Assembly (NCBI RefSeq): GCF_014203095.1
Contig: NZ_JACHIG010000007.1
Span: forward strand, 248,001 to 312,000
Reading direction: 5' to 3'
DNA: 64,000 nucleotides
From: Prosthecobacter vanneervenii
GTDB lineage: Bacteria > Verrucomicrobiota > Verrucomicrobiia > Verrucomicrobiales > Verrucomicrobiaceae
Under the pieces are notes generated by a model, which saw only the letters and a list, made by a program, of their open reading frames with translations, had not been told where the DNA came from and made no database searches. Within the stretch, counting starts at the first letter, position 1. Each line of letters starts with the position of its first letter. A program made the position numbers and the translations under genes. Below are positions 28,816 through 37,137 of this stretch, piece after piece.

Positions 28816-29877
28816 TCACCGCCCCACTTCCAGCAGCGTCGGCAGCTTGTGCAGCGGCGTAATCTCATTCGCACCAGCCGCACTCGCCGCCGGTTTCACC
28901 GCCTTCGGATCACTCGACTTCAAAAAGCGGAACAGCTCGCTCTCCGTCGTGAAGACCATCGTCGTGTCCGCCGTGATCAGCGTCTTGTACGTCTCCATCG
29001 TTTTCAGAAACTCAAACAGCTGCGCCGCTTCCGGCGTCTGGTTGTACGCCTTCGCGTAGATCTCCGTTGCCTTCGCATCTGCCGCACCTTCCAGCTCCTG
29101 CACCTTCCGGTACGCTTCAGACTCGATCGTCGCCAGATCACGCTCCCGCTCACCATTGATCTTTGCCGCCTCACCCTCGCCTTCCGCTCGGTGCAGCTTT
29201 GCGATCTGCTCACGTTCGGAAATCATGCGCTGATGAATCGACTGGCTCACCGAAGGATCGTAGTCGATCCGTTTGAACCTCACATCCAGCAGCTTGATCC
29301 CATAGCCCTCGATCTTCGGGATCGCATTCTTGAGCACTTCCGCCTCCAGCTCCACCCGGCCATGCGAGATCGGCGGCAGCACCCCGATCCGCAGGTCCGC
29401 CGTGGACGGCACCGTCCCGCTGCCGCTGCTCGTGTTCGACACATCACGCACCGCCTTGCGGTCCTTCGTCGTCCGCACTGCCTCAATGAAATCATGCTTC
29501 GCAATCACGATGCGCGTCTCGCTCGCCAGGATGTCATCCAGTCGCGAGAGCGCACGTCGCTCATCCGTCAGCTGGCGGAAAAACACCAGCGGATCACTGA
29601 TCTCCCACCGGCCAAACACATCCACCACCACGATCACCTTGTCCTTCGTCGTCATGTTGGCCGAGGGGCCGTCCCACTCCAGCACCCGCTTGTCCAGCCG
29701 GTTCACCGTCTGGATAAAAGGCGTCTTCCAGTGCAGCCCGGCTTTCTTCACCGGTTCGCCCACCGGCATGCCAAACTGCGTGATCACCACCTGCTCCGTC
29801 TCGCTCACGGTGTACAAGCCCGAGCCCAGCACAATCGTCAGCGACAGGACAACAATCAGTAAAAGAGAGGCTTTCAT
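28816..29877 (-). CDS. hflC: HflC, SPFH/band-7 membrane protein
   Basis: The 353-residue product begins with a single N-terminal membrane anchor (about residues 4-22), followed by an SPFH/prohibitin-type domain (TEQVVITQFGMPVG, GLHWKTPFIQTV, LEWDGPSANMTTKDK) and a long charged helix rich in Glu, Lys and Arg. Length and order fit HflC. In other bacteria HflC assembles with HflK into a membrane cage around the FtsH protease and modulates proteolysis of membrane proteins. Its ATG overlaps the hflK stop as ATGA, so the two are translationally coupled in the order hflK-hflC. No ftsH gene lies in the window. Confidence 0.92.
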   Translation of the reverse strand: MKASLLLIVVLSLTIVLGSGLYTVSETEQVVITQFGMPVGEPVKKAGLHWKTPFIQTVNRLDKRVLEWDGPSANMTTKDKVIVVVDVFGRWEISDPLVFFRQLTDERRALSRLDDILASETRIVIAKHDFIEAVRTTKDRKAVRDVSNTSSGSGTVPSTADLRIGVLPPISHGRVELEAEVLKNAIPKIEGYGIKLLDVRFKRIDYDPSVSQSIHQRMISEREQIAKLHRAEGEGEAAKINGERERDLATIESEAYRKVQELEGAADAKATEIYAKAYNQTPEAAQLFEFLKTMETYKTLITADTTMVFTTESELFRFLKSSDPKAVKPAASAAGANEITPLHKLPTLLEVGR

Positions 29878-30863
29878 CGTGTGGCAGGGGCAGGGGTGGT
29901 TTGGCGCAGATTCATCAGCGGCAGGAAGGACGAGGCCTTGTCATCCAGGATCACCTTGCCCGGCACCTGGGACAGCACATCGCTCATCGTCTCCAGATAC
30001 AGGCGCTTCTTCGTCACCTCCGGTGCTTTCAGGTATTCCGTCAGCACCGCCTGGAATCGCGCTGCATCACCCTCCGCCTCATTCACGCGCTTGGCCGCAT
30101 AGCCCTCAGCACCCTTGATCTTCTGCTCCGCTTCACCGCGCGCCTTCGGAATGATCTGGTTGTAGTTCCCGCTCGCCGTGTTGATCGCAGACTCCTTCTC
30201 CTGCTTCGCGCGGTTCACATCGCTGAAGCTCGCCTGCACATCCGCAGGCGGGTTGATGTTGCCCAGCTGGATCTGATCAATGTGCACACCCATGCTCAGC
30301 GCTGCCACCAGCTCCCGCAGCCGCTCGGCACACTTCGCCTCCATCTCCTGCCTGCCAATAGTGAGCACCTCATCCACCGTGCGGTCGCCCACCACCTCGC
30401 GCATCACCGCCTGGGAGAGATCCCGCAGCGTCGGCAGCGGCTCGCGGAAGTTGAACACATACGCCACCGGATCGCTGATATGGTATTGCACCACCCACTC
30501 CACCAGCGCTGTGTTCAGGTCCCCCGTCACCATCGTCTTCTCACCCTCCTGCTCGCGGTAGTCCGCATACTGGTAGGGGTTCGTCGCACCGCGGGTGGCA
30601 AAGCCAAACTCCAGCTTCTGCTGCCGCAAAATCTCCACCAGCGTCACGCTGTCGATCCCCCACGGCAGCTTGAAGTGCAGCCCCGGATTCTCCGTCTTCA
30701 GATACCCGCCAAAACGCTGCACCACCGCCACCGACTCCGCCGGCACTTGATACACGCCCGAGAAAACACCGACCGCCACAAACAGTCCGATCAGCGCCGT
30801 GAGGATCAGGCGCGGATTAAAGCTGATCTGTGGCGCATTGGGAAAAGGTCGTACCTCGCTCAT
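29874..30863 (-). CDS. hflK: HflK, SPFH/band-7 membrane protein
   Basis: The 329-residue product has one transmembrane segment at about residues 18-38 and then a band-7 domain with PAESVAVVQRFGGYL, NPGLHFKLPWGID and the HflK-typical region around EKTMVTGDLNTALVEWVVQY. The C-terminal half is an Ala/Glu/Lys-rich coiled helix (RGEAEQKIKGAEGYAAKRVN). It is the HflC partner and first gene of the two-gene unit. The long Gly/Pro-rich N-terminal extension of enterobacterial HflK is missing, as is common outside proteobacteria. The start is 38 bases from the 3' end of denD. Confidence 0.92.
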   Translation of the reverse strand: MSEVRPFPNAPQISFNPRLILTALIGLFVAVGVFSGVYQVPAESVAVVQRFGGYLKTENPGLHFKLPWGIDSVTLVEILRQQKLEFGFATRGATNPYQYADYREQEGEKTMVTGDLNTALVEWVVQYHISDPVAYVFNFREPLPTLRDLSQAVMREVVGDRTVDEVLTIGRQEMEAKCAERLRELVAALSMGVHIDQIQLGNINPPADVQASFSDVNRAKQEKESAINTASGNYNQIIPKARGEAEQKIKGAEGYAAKRVNEAEGDAARFQAVLTEYLKAPEVTKKRLYLETMSDVLSQVPGKVILDDKASSFLPLMNLRQTTPAPATR

Positions 30864-30901
30864 GTCACGAGGCTAGACCATTCCCCCCTCGCGGCAAAGC
30901 C

Positions 30902-31870
30902 CTACTTCATTCCAAAATCCGACACATATTGTTCCACGATCTCCTTCAGCGTCGGCGGCTTCGGCAGCCCGATGGCTTCCGCACGCGAGCCATCCACCTG
31001 CTGCGGCCAGTTGTCCACGATCCCCTGAATCCGCGCATCAAACGCATCCACGATCGGCCCCAGCTTGATGCCTTTCTCCTCTGCCACTTCCTGGATCACC
31101 TTTTCCGCGATGTTCGGCGTCACACGGTGCGCCGGCAGCACATACGCGCGGTCCTTGCCCAGCTTCTCCTCAGGCACCTCGCTCAGGAAGATGAAGGACT
31201 CAATCACCGTCCGGTACCCCGTCATCGGGTGCGGCTGGTCGCGGCGGATCGGCAGCATGCACGGCTCGCCATTCAGCGGCTCACGAAACATCCCGCTCGC
31301 CCAGCTCGACGCCGCCGCATTCGGCTTGCCCGGCCGCACGATCACTGTCGGCAGCCGCACACTGCGCCCGTCAAAGTGGCCTTTGCGTGTGTGATCGTTC
31401 ACCATCATCTCGCACATCGCCTTCGTCATTCCATACGTCGTCTGCGGCAGCTGCTTCGTCAGGTCAGACATCATCTGAGACATGTCCAGCCCGCCATACA
31501 CCGCCACACTGCTCGCGAAAACAACACGCGGTCTTCCCTCCGCCGCACGCGCCGCCTCAAACACATTACGCCCGCCCTCCAGGTTCACCCGCATCGCGTC
31601 ATCAAAGCGCTCCTCGCACTCCCCGCTCACCATCGACGCCAGGTGAAAAATCACGTCAAACTTCGCCCCCGTCGCCGCCAGCACCGTCGCACGGTCGCCG
31701 ATGTCACCTGTGATGTGCTTCACCCGCGCATCCGTCGGCTCGCTGCGGAAAAACGCATCCAGCAGCACCATCTCCGTGATCGCCTTCCCGCACCACGTAC
31801 CGCGTTCCAGGAGTTTCTGTGCCAGCTGTGATCCAAGGAAGCCGCCGCCGCCGGTGATGATGATTTTCAT
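30902..31870 (-). CDS. denD: NAD-dependent epimerase/dehydrogenase, D-erythronate dehydrogenase (DenD) type
   Basis: The start at 31870 (MKIIITGGGGFLG) puts the Rossmann motif at the extreme N-terminus as in extended SDRs; an upstream in-frame ATG would add 43 non-homologous residues and overlap the divergent gene. The 322-residue product shows GGGGFLG for NAD binding, FASSVAVYGG with the catalytic Ser, and YGMTK with the Tyr-Lys pair. The run TVIVRPGKPNAAASSWASG followed by MFREPLNGE is characteristic of the DenD group, which oxidises D-erythronate at C2. It diverges from a beta-hydroxyacid dehydrogenase, a family whose LtnD members act on L-threonate in tetronate pathways; no tetronate kinase is nearby, so the pathway is inference. 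Confidence 0.8.
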   Translation of the reverse strand: MKIIITGGGGFLGSQLAQKLLERGTWCGKAITEMVLLDAFFRSEPTDARVKHITGDIGDRATVLAATGAKFDVIFHLASMVSGECEERFDDAMRVNLEGGRNVFEAARAAEGRPRVVFASSVAVYGGLDMSQMMSDLTKQLPQTTYGMTKAMCEMMVNDHTRKGHFDGRSVRLPTVIVRPGKPNAAASSWASGMFREPLNGEPCMLPIRRDQPHPMTGYRTVIESFIFLSEVPEEKLGKDRAYVLPAHRVTPNIAEKVIQEVAEEKGIKLGPIVDAFDARIQGIVDNWPQQVDGSRAEAIGLPKPPTLKEIVEQYVSDFGMK

Positions 31871-31894
31871 GAGTTGGGTTGGGAAGGAGTTTGC

Positions 31895-31913
31895 CATCAG
31901 GTCCAGCCTGATG
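31895..31913. repeat. Hairpin in the divergent promoter region (loop TCCAG)
   Basis: CATCAGG and CCTGATG form a 7-bp stem around TCCAG in the 59-base gap between the divergent denD and beta-hydroxyacid dehydrogenase genes. It could be an operator for both, or a member of the TCC-loop hairpin set found between other genes here. Confidence 0.55.
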
Positions 31914-31929
31914 TGAGTTCGCCACCGAC

Positions 31930-32802
31930 ATGAGCAAGCCACTCTCAGGATACAAGATCGGATTCGTCGGACTCGGCAATATGGGCCGCGCCAATGCACG
32001 CCACCTCCATGAAGCCGGAGCCGACGTCGTCGTCTGGAACCGCAGCGCCGCCCCCGCCGAGGCCGCCGTCGCCCTCGGCATGCGCCGCGCCGCCTCCCTC
32101 CCAGAGCTCGCCCGCGAGATCGGCCCCGGCATCATCTGCATCAATCTCACCATGACCGACGTCGTCGAAGCCGTCGTCTTCGGCCCCGGCGGCCTCATCG
32201 AAGGCCTGCACCCAGACGCCCTCATTATCGACTTCGGCACCACCGGCGTCCCCGAGACCAAAAAATTCGGCGAACGCGTCCATTGGGTCGACTCCCCCGT
32301 CTCCGGCGGCCAGGTCGGCGCAGAGGCAGGCACCCTCACCATCATGGCCGGCGGCAGCTCGGAAAACTTCCAGCGCGCCCTCCCCATCTTCCAGGCCGTC
32401 GGCAAAAACATCACCCACCTCGGCCCCGTCGGCAGTGGTCAGGTCACCAAGCTCGCCAATCAGCTCATCGTTGCTCAGACCATCGACGCCGTCGCCCAGG
32501 CCCTCCGCCTCGCCGAACTCTCCGGCGTCGATCCCGCCCTCGTTAGGAAGGCCCTTCTCGGCGGCTTCGCCGAAAGCCGTATCCTCGACCTCCACGGCGA
32601 CCGCATGGTCCGCCGCGACTTCGCCCCTGGCGGCCGCGCCACCCTCCAGCTCAAAGACGTCCGCCTCATGTCCCAGCTCGCCGACTCCGTCGGCCTCGAC
32701 TCTCCCACCCTCAAAAACTCCCTCGCCCAGTGGGAAAAATTCGTCCACGAAAAACACCTCGGCGACCTCGACCACTCCGGCCTCTTCAGGTTGTATGAGT
32801 GA
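31930..32802 (+). CDS. NAD(P)-dependent beta-hydroxyacid dehydrogenase (HIBADH family)
   Basis: The 290-residue product has the HIBADH-family layout: N-terminal Rossmann fold with GFVGLGNMG, the substrate-binding DSPVSGG motif in mid-protein, and the catalytic-lysine segment GSGQVTKLANQL at about residues 163-174, followed by an all-helical domain. Related enzymes include 3-hydroxyisobutyrate dehydrogenase, tartronate semialdehyde reductase and L-threonate dehydrogenase; the sequence alone does not settle the substrate. Divergence from denD would favour a sugar-acid substrate. The stop overlaps the start of the next gene (ATG at 32795), suggesting coupling. Confidence 0.88.
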   Translation: MSKPLSGYKIGFVGLGNMGRANARHLHEAGADVVVWNRSAAPAEAAVALGMRRAASLPELAREIGPGIICINLTMTDVVEAVVFGPGGLIEGLHPDALIIDFGTTGVPETKKFGERVHWVDSPVSGGQVGAEAGTLTIMAGGSSENFQRALPIFQAVGKNITHLGPVGSGQVTKLANQLIVAQTIDAVAQALRLAELSGVDPALVRKALLGGFAESRILDLHGDRMVRRDFAPGGRATLQLKDVRLMSQLADSVGLDSPTLKNSLAQWEKFVHEKHLGDLDHSGLFRLYE

Positions 32803-33628
32803 GCCAGGCAAAGAGGATCGTTCAATCACAGTCCTCCTCGGCCCACGCGCTACGGATGACTCCGTCGCCATCTGGCGCGTCTGCGTTGCCAATCAATGGC
32901 CTGTCCACCGCATCCAGGCCTGGCGCGTTCCCGAAGAACTGCGCTCCTGTCCAAACAGCATCATCATCTACGGAGAGCCCCTTTTCGCAGAGGCCGTCGC
33001 CGATCAAATGGACCTCGCCCTCCTGGAACCTTCCATCGACTGGCTCACCACCGTTCCTCAGAAATACCTCTCCCGTCAGATCGAGTTCATGACTCTCGGC
33101 AGCGCGCGCCTCTTGGACTCACCGGCCTTTGTCAAACCCGCCGACGGCAAGATCTTCGAGCCTCGCGTCTATGCTTCTGGCAGCGACCTCCCCTCCGAAG
33201 AGCAGGTAGATCAAGACATCCCCGTCCTCCGTTCCGGCATCATGGACTTCCGGCTCGAAGTCCGCTGCTTCGTTCTGGGACGTCGCATCATGACCATGAG
33301 CCCCTACTGGAGGGAAGGGGAGCTCGCCCGATCCGCAGACGACCAATGGCCGTTCTTCCTCCGGGAAGAAACCGAGGCCCGCACCTTCGCAGAAAGCATC
33401 CTGTCAGACGCAGATGTTCCATTTCCTCCAGCATGCACCCTCGACATTGGTAAAACAACCGACGGCATCTGGGCCATCATCGAATCAAACCCCTGCTGGG
33501 GCGCCGGCCTCTACGGCTGCGATCCTTCCCAGGTCCTGCGCACCATTCGCTCATCCATTGTGCCCACATCAGAAGTCACCGCGGCACATCGACCTTGGAT
33601 CTCAAAACGCAGAAGTGCATCAGCGTAA
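32795..33628 (+). CDS. R2K-clade ATP-grasp domain protein (DUF4343-like)
   Basis: I chose the ATG at 32795 because the ORF upstream of it lies in a shadow frame of the preceding dehydrogenase. The 277-residue protein resembles the R2K ATP-grasp clade (DUF4343-like): FVKPADGKIFEPRVY carries the nucleotide-binding Lys, EVRCFVLGRRI the middle strand, and CTLDIGK...AIIESNPCWGAGLYG the metal-binding Asp and the terminal E-x-N. ATP-grasp enzymes ligate a carboxylate to an amine or thiol through an acyl phosphate; R2K members are thought to modify peptides or proteins, but no substrate is known. It overlaps the upstream dehydrogenase by eight bases, which implies co-expression. Confidence 0.75.
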   Translation: MSEPGKEDRSITVLLGPRATDDSVAIWRVCVANQWPVHRIQAWRVPEELRSCPNSIIIYGEPLFAEAVADQMDLALLEPSIDWLTTVPQKYLSRQIEFMTLGSARLLDSPAFVKPADGKIFEPRVYASGSDLPSEEQVDQDIPVLRSGIMDFRLEVRCFVLGRRIMTMSPYWREGELARSADDQWPFFLREETEARTFAESILSDADVPFPPACTLDIGKTTDGIWAIIESNPCWGAGLYGCDPSQVLRTIRSSIVPTSEVTAAHRPWISKRRSASA

Positions 33629-33950
33629 AGCCCCCCGGTCCACATCGCGGGCCAACGGCCCGCAGGACTCAGCCCAGGGCGCGGCGCAGCAAGCCCTGGG
33701 TTCGCACAGTCCCTGTGCGGCGCTTCGCTATCACCCTGCACTCCGCGCCCTCCTTCCAATTTAAAATTCCCAGTTTTCAGTTCTCAGTTTTCAATCTCCC
33801 CACGCCCACCAGCTTCAGCTCCACTAAAAACCACCCACAAAACGAGATCACCTCATCCGTGCTGGCAGTGTAATCCGTGGTTAAAAAACTCTGCCCCCTC
33901 TGCCCCTCTGCGGCTAAATCGAACGTCCCTTCGATCTACCTTCGCCCCCC
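33629..33950. other. Repeat-filled intergenic stretch
   Basis: There is no gene in these 322 bases. GCGGGCC-AAC-GGCCCGC (33647-33663), CCCAGGGC/GCCCTGGG (33672-33700) and CGCACAG-TCC-CTGTGCG (33703-33719) form consecutive hairpins. Downstream are low-complexity echoes (CCCAGTTTTCAGTTCTCAG; GTAATCCGTGG) and CTCTGCCCCCTCTGCCCCTC, resembling text-like intergenic repeats seen in Verrucomicrobiota. Confidence 0.6.
33671..33719. repeat. Double hairpin: CCCAGGGC stem plus CGCACAG/TCC hairpin
   Basis: AGCCCAGGGC pairs with GCCCTGGGTT across 12 bases. This is a shortened relative of the compound hairpin of the dispersed repeat at 28270 and 46140. The adjacent CGCACAG-TCC-CTGTGCG hairpin is shared with 45364-45383 and 48114-48133. 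Confidence 0.65.
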
Positions 33951-34706
33951 TCACGCATGCATCACCTGCCCCCCATCAATATTGATGGTCTGCCCGGTGA
34001 TGTTCTTCGCATGATCTGACGCCAGAAACGTCGCCATCGCCGCATACTCCTCCGGCATCTGCCAGCGGCCCAGGTGAGACACCTTCTTGATCTTCTCCGC
34101 CGCCCACTCATCAAAGCTCTGCCGCTTCTCCTCCGGCAGCTTCTTCTGCCCCGCCGCCCAGATGCTTTGGTTCAGCTCCGTCTTCACCATCCCCGGCGCC
34201 AGCGCATTCACCCGCACGTTGTGCGGCCCCAGATCCTTCGCCGCGCATTGAGTAAAATTAATCAGCCCCGCCTTCGACGCGCTGTACGGCGGATCCGTCT
34301 GCGACCCCATCTGCCCCGCCACCGACACCAGAAACAGCATCGATCCCCCACCTCGCTCGATCAGCCTCGGCGCAAACGCATGCGCCACATTCACCGCCCC
34401 GATCAGGTTCACCTCCAGCACCCGCGCCCAGTCACCCGGCTCCAGATTCCAAAACGGAAACCCAAACTTCCCCGAGCCAATCCCAACGCAAAACACCACG
34501 TGGTCCACCGCCTCAAACTCCCCCGCAAACGCCTTCACCGCGTCATAGCTCGCCACATCCCCCGCAGTCACAAACTCCGCCGTCTTCTCCCGGTCAAAGC
34601 CACGCACCACGCACCCCTCCGCCACAAACCCCTCCGCAATCGCCCGGCCAATGCCACGCGCCGCTCCAAACACCGCCACCGACTGTCCCGCTAGATTCAA
34701 ATTCAT
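33951..34706 (-). CDS. Classical short-chain dehydrogenase/reductase (SDR)
   Basis: The 251-residue product matches the classical SDR length. The cofactor motif is GAARGIGRA near residues 14-22; the active site has the Ser in FLVSVAG and the YSASKAG Tyr-Lys pair. NVRVNALAPGMVKT and GQTINIDGGQVMHA are typical C-terminal SDR segments. It reduces or oxidises a small alcohol/ketone with NAD(P); the substrate cannot be told from sequence. It stands alone between repeat-rich gaps, transcribed towards the R2K gene. Confidence 0.88.
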   Translation of the reverse strand: MNLNLAGQSVAVFGAARGIGRAIAEGFVAEGCVVRGFDREKTAEFVTAGDVASYDAVKAFAGEFEAVDHVVFCVGIGSGKFGFPFWNLEPGDWARVLEVNLIGAVNVAHAFAPRLIERGGGSMLFLVSVAGQMGSQTDPPYSASKAGLINFTQCAAKDLGPHNVRVNALAPGMVKTELNQSIWAAGQKKLPEEKRQSFDEWAAEKIKKVSHLGRWQMPEEYAAMATFLASDHAKNITGQTINIDGGQVMHA

Positions 34707-34766
34707 CCCTCAATTATGAAGCGCCCGCTTCGCTTATGCAAAGCACACCTCACAGGCACGCGCACT

Positions 34767-34806
34767 CCCAGCGCAGGGTAGGGGGCTGGTCCTCCAGCCT
34801 CCGCCG
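34767..34806. repeat. Intergenic hairpin repeat with TCCT loop
   Basis: GGCTGG (34784-34789) pairs with CCAGCC (34794-34799) around TCCT. The outer sequence CCCAGCGCAGG-GTAGGG ... CCGCCG matches the repeat at 27781-27820, whose stem is longer and partly different. Confidence 0.7.
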
Positions 34807-34864
34807 AGCGTCTCGACGCAAACACTACCGCAAATCAGTTGGCGAAAACGATACAGCCACCTCA

Positions 34865-34899
34865 CAAAAAAGCCCCCTGCGGTCTGCAGGAGGCTCTTT
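34865..34899 (-). terminator. Intrinsic terminator of the small lipoprotein gene
   Basis: Read on the reverse strand, AGCCTCCTGC and GCAGGGGGCT form a stem with one mismatch around a five-base loop, followed directly by TTTTTT. It begins about 40 bases after the stop codon of the lipoprotein gene at 34942. Confidence 0.85.
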
Positions 34900-34941
34900 C
34901 AAAGACTTAAATCGCGTGCCAGCCGCAAAGGCCGGTCACTC

Positions 34942-35220
34942 TTAGTGTTCCCAGCTGTTGCCCACATTCGTCGGCACATCATCATAGGTGAAGTACTCGC
35001 CGTAGTTCAGCGTCGGCTGCGGCCACACGCTGTAGCCGTTGCCATAGCCGCCACCGTGACCGCCAAAGCTCGGCGCTCCGTTGAAATTGCTGTTGTAGTA
35101 CGTACCACCGAGCGGCACGCGCTTGTAGCCGTGGTCGGACCAGGTCCAGCTTTGACCGCAGGAGGTCAGGGAAAGAGCGGAGATGACCGAGAGGAGGACC
35201 AGGGAGTGGACTGCTTTCAT
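34942..35220 (-). CDS. Small Gly/Tyr-rich predicted lipoprotein
   Basis: The 92-residue product starts at 35220, where MKAVHSLVLLSVISALSLTSC forms a signal peptide ending in the lipobox LTSC (Cys21 would be lipidated); the in-frame start at 35280 would spoil it. The mature part has no recognised domain. It is rich in Gly, Tyr, Trp and Asn (NGYSVWPQPTLNYGEYF) and ends in DDVPTNVGNSWEH. The gene has its own intrinsic terminator, so it is probably monocistronic. It is likely a small envelope protein of unknown function. Confidence 0.75.
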   Translation of the reverse strand: MKAVHSLVLLSVISALSLTSCGQSWTWSDHGYKRVPLGGTYYNSNFNGAPSFGGHGGGYGNGYSVWPQPTLNYGEYFTYDDVPTNVGNSWEH

Positions 35221-35419
35221 GAATTCAGATAATTTTATGGCTAATTGACTGAGAATTGGCCAACCCAGGAAAAAAAGCAATCCTATAAATCCAAGCCCCC
35301 ATCTTCATAGGCTCACATCGGCCCACACCTGCGGCCCCGTCCCACCCCCAGCACCCACATTTGAGCCAAAAACAAGAATCTTTCCCCGCCATCCCGCGTT
35401 ACTTCCCCTCCCATACCCC

Positions 35420-36061
35420 ATGAAACGCATCCTTTTCGCCCTCCTCGCCGCCGCCTCCGTCACTTTCGCTGCTGATCACCCCGACACCACCGGCTGGAAG
35501 GACCTCTTCGCCCCCGACCTCTCCAACACCGTCGCCCCCGGCAAATGGGAGCTCAAAGACGGCATCCTCGTTGCCAAAGACCACGACACCCTCTGGACCA
35601 AAGACTCCTACGGCGACTTCATCCTCGACCTCGAATTCAAGGTCGAAAAAGAATCCAACAGCGGCGTCTTCCTCCGCTCCGGCAATATCAAAGACGTCCT
35701 CTCCGCCCTTGAAATCCAGGTCCACGACAGTGCGGACGGCAGCAAATACGGCATGGTCGCCGCCATTTACGACGCCATGCCCCCCAGCCAGAGCGCGGCC
35801 AAGCCCGTAGGCGAGTGGAATCACTACACCATCACCTGCAAAGGCCCCCTCGTCACCGTCCTCTTCAACGGCGTCGAAGTCATCAATGCCAACCTCGACA
35901 ACTGGCCCGAAGTCGGCAAAAACCCCGACGGCACCCCCAACAAATTCAAAAAAGCCCTCAAAGACTTCGCCCGCTCCGGCCCCATCGGCCTCCAAGGCCT
36001 CCACGGCAAAGCCCAGGCCCCCGTCTACTACCGAAATCTGAAGATCAAGGTGCTGGAGTAA
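35420..36061 (+). CDS. Secreted DUF1080 (3-keto-disaccharide hydrolase) domain protein
   Basis: The 213-residue product has a signal peptide (MKRILFALLAAASVTFA) and one DUF1080 domain, a concanavalin-like beta-sandwich: GWKDLFAPDLSNTVAPGKWE, DGILVAKDHDTLWT, DFILDLEFKVEKESNSGVFL, then IGLQGLHGKAQAPVYYRNLK at the end. The conserved NSGVFLR and GLQxHG segments are present. Members are abundant in Planctomycetota and Verrucomicrobiota and some hydrolyse 3-keto-glycosides; they often accompany sugar-oxidising dehydrogenases. The product should act in the periplasm or outside the cell. Confidence 0.9.
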   Translation: MKRILFALLAAASVTFAADHPDTTGWKDLFAPDLSNTVAPGKWELKDGILVAKDHDTLWTKDSYGDFILDLEFKVEKESNSGVFLRSGNIKDVLSALEIQVHDSADGSKYGMVAAIYDAMPPSQSAAKPVGEWNHYTITCKGPLVTVLFNGVEVINANLDNWPEVGKNPDGTPNKFKKALKDFARSGPIGLQGLHGKAQAPVYYRNLKIKVLE

Positions 36062-36082
36062 GCAGGTTCTAGCATTTCACTC

Positions 36083-36670
36083 ATGCCAAAACCCCAAGAC
36101 ATCATCAAGGCGATGGTATCATCGCTGCATAAAGAGCACCTGAAGGGGCTTGGATTTGGTAAAACCGGCACGACTTGGATTCGATCACTCGAGTGGCCTC
36201 AGGTGATCAACATCCAGCTCTCCAGTTTTAACAGTGCTGAAGAAGCGAAATTCACAATCAACATTGGAATCTCGATACCTCCTATGAGATCGGCCTGGGG
36301 CACCCCGGCCGTGGAGGGAGCACTCAAAGAATATGACTGCGAACTGCGGACCAGAATTGGCTCCCTGCTTCCGAACAAGAACGATAAATGGTGGGATGTA
36401 ACCTCTGGTTCCGACCCGGAGGAATTGATGCATGAAGTGTCTGACGACATTTCAGACTACGCCTTGCCTTGGTTGAACAAGCTGAAGACTTGGGAGGAAG
36501 TCGCCGCCGAGTTCGTTCGCAGTAAGATGTTCGCCAAGGCTGCCCTCGCCTATAACTTTGCAGGTGATTTGCAAGCTGCGGAAACAAACATGGCCCTTGC
36601 CATAAGTGAAGCGAATCCGCACGCCCTGCCGAAGTTGAAGAAATTGGCCCAAATATGGCGCATGTCCTAG
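36083..36670 (+). CDS. DUF4304-like protein of unknown function
   Basis: The 195-residue protein has the pattern of DUF4304: KGLGFGKTGTTWIRSLEW, then INIQLSSFNSAEEAKFTINIGI, and a C-terminal helical half. There is no signal peptide. Base composition is noticeably less GC-rich than the neighbours and codon use is more mixed, which hints at recent arrival. It lies 21 bases after the DUF1080 gene and before two toxin-antitoxin pairs. DUF4304 proteins occur scattered near polymorphic-toxin and accessory loci, so an immunity-like role is possible but unproven. Confidence 0.75.
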   Translation: MPKPQDIIKAMVSSLHKEHLKGLGFGKTGTTWIRSLEWPQVINIQLSSFNSAEEAKFTINIGISIPPMRSAWGTPAVEGALKEYDCELRTRIGSLLPNKNDKWWDVTSGSDPEELMHEVSDDISDYALPWLNKLKTWEEVAAEFVRSKMFAKAALAYNFAGDLQAAETNMALAISEANPHALPKLKKLAQIWRMS

Positions 36671-36722
36671 TCACCCGCACACGCCTCCTCGATCTTCTCC
36701 AGCTCCGCCCAGTGCGTACACC
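36667..36722 (-). pseudogene. Relic of an ABC-F (Uup-like) 3' end
   Basis: On the reverse strand this short piece reads HWAELEKIEEACAGD and a TAG stop, against RWAELEEIKAACGG at the end of the intact ABC-F gene. The DNA at 36678-36716 agrees with 37521-37559 at 34 of 39 positions. Nothing upstream of it continues the gene. It looks like the remaining tip of a deleted or displaced copy, with higBA between relic and intact gene. Confidence 0.6.
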
Positions 36723-36828
36723 TCAGGTATTAAAAGCCGTTGGCGAACATAGCCACGGAGCCATCGCGCCAGGCTCTAGCTCTCGGCATTCCCAATGCAT
36801 CCCGGTCTTGCTCCCACCCTCACCATGA

Positions 36829-37125
36829 TCACGCCGCCAGCGCACACGGCTTGATGCGTGCCAGCACAGGCCGCATCTCCGCCTCCACCACCTGACGGTC
36901 ATAGTGCGATTGCAGGTTCAGCCAGACCTCCGCAGGCCATGGGAAATACCGCGCCAGACGCAGGGCCGTGTCCGCCGTGATCGAGCGCCTGCCCTTCACG
37001 ATCTCATTGATGCGCCGCGGCGGCACACCGATGTCCGTCGCCAGACGATATTCAGACAAGCCCAGCGGCAGCAGGAAATCCTCACGCAGAACTTCTCCAG
37101 GATGAATGGGGGCGTGTTTTTTCAT
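36829..37125 (-). CDS. higA: HigA antitoxin, XRE-type DNA-binding
   Basis: The 98-residue protein starts with HPGEVLREDFLLPLGLSEY, the hallmark of HigA/VapI antitoxins, followed by a helix-turn-helix (RLATDIGVPPRRINEIVKGRRSITADTALRLARYF, about residues 26-61). It should neutralise HigB and repress its own promoter. It follows higB by 12 bases, in the toxin-first order usual for higBA. The palindromic operator sits at the start of higB. Confidence 0.93.
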   Translation of the reverse strand: MKKHAPIHPGEVLREDFLLPLGLSEYRLATDIGVPPRRINEIVKGRRSITADTALRLARYFPWPAEVWLNLQSHYDRQVVEAEMRPVLARIKPCALAA

Positions 37126-37137
37126 GTCATGAAAGAG

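Noticed and set aside
28696-29862. Forward ORF of 388 codons opposite hflC
   Set aside because: The product is His/Arg/Leu-rich shadow sequence; hflC on the other strand is unambiguous.
32435-32794. N-terminal extension of the R2K ATP-grasp ORF
   Set aside because: These 120 codons are Ser/Pro-rich out-of-frame reading of the dehydrogenase gene; homologous sequence begins at ATG 32795.
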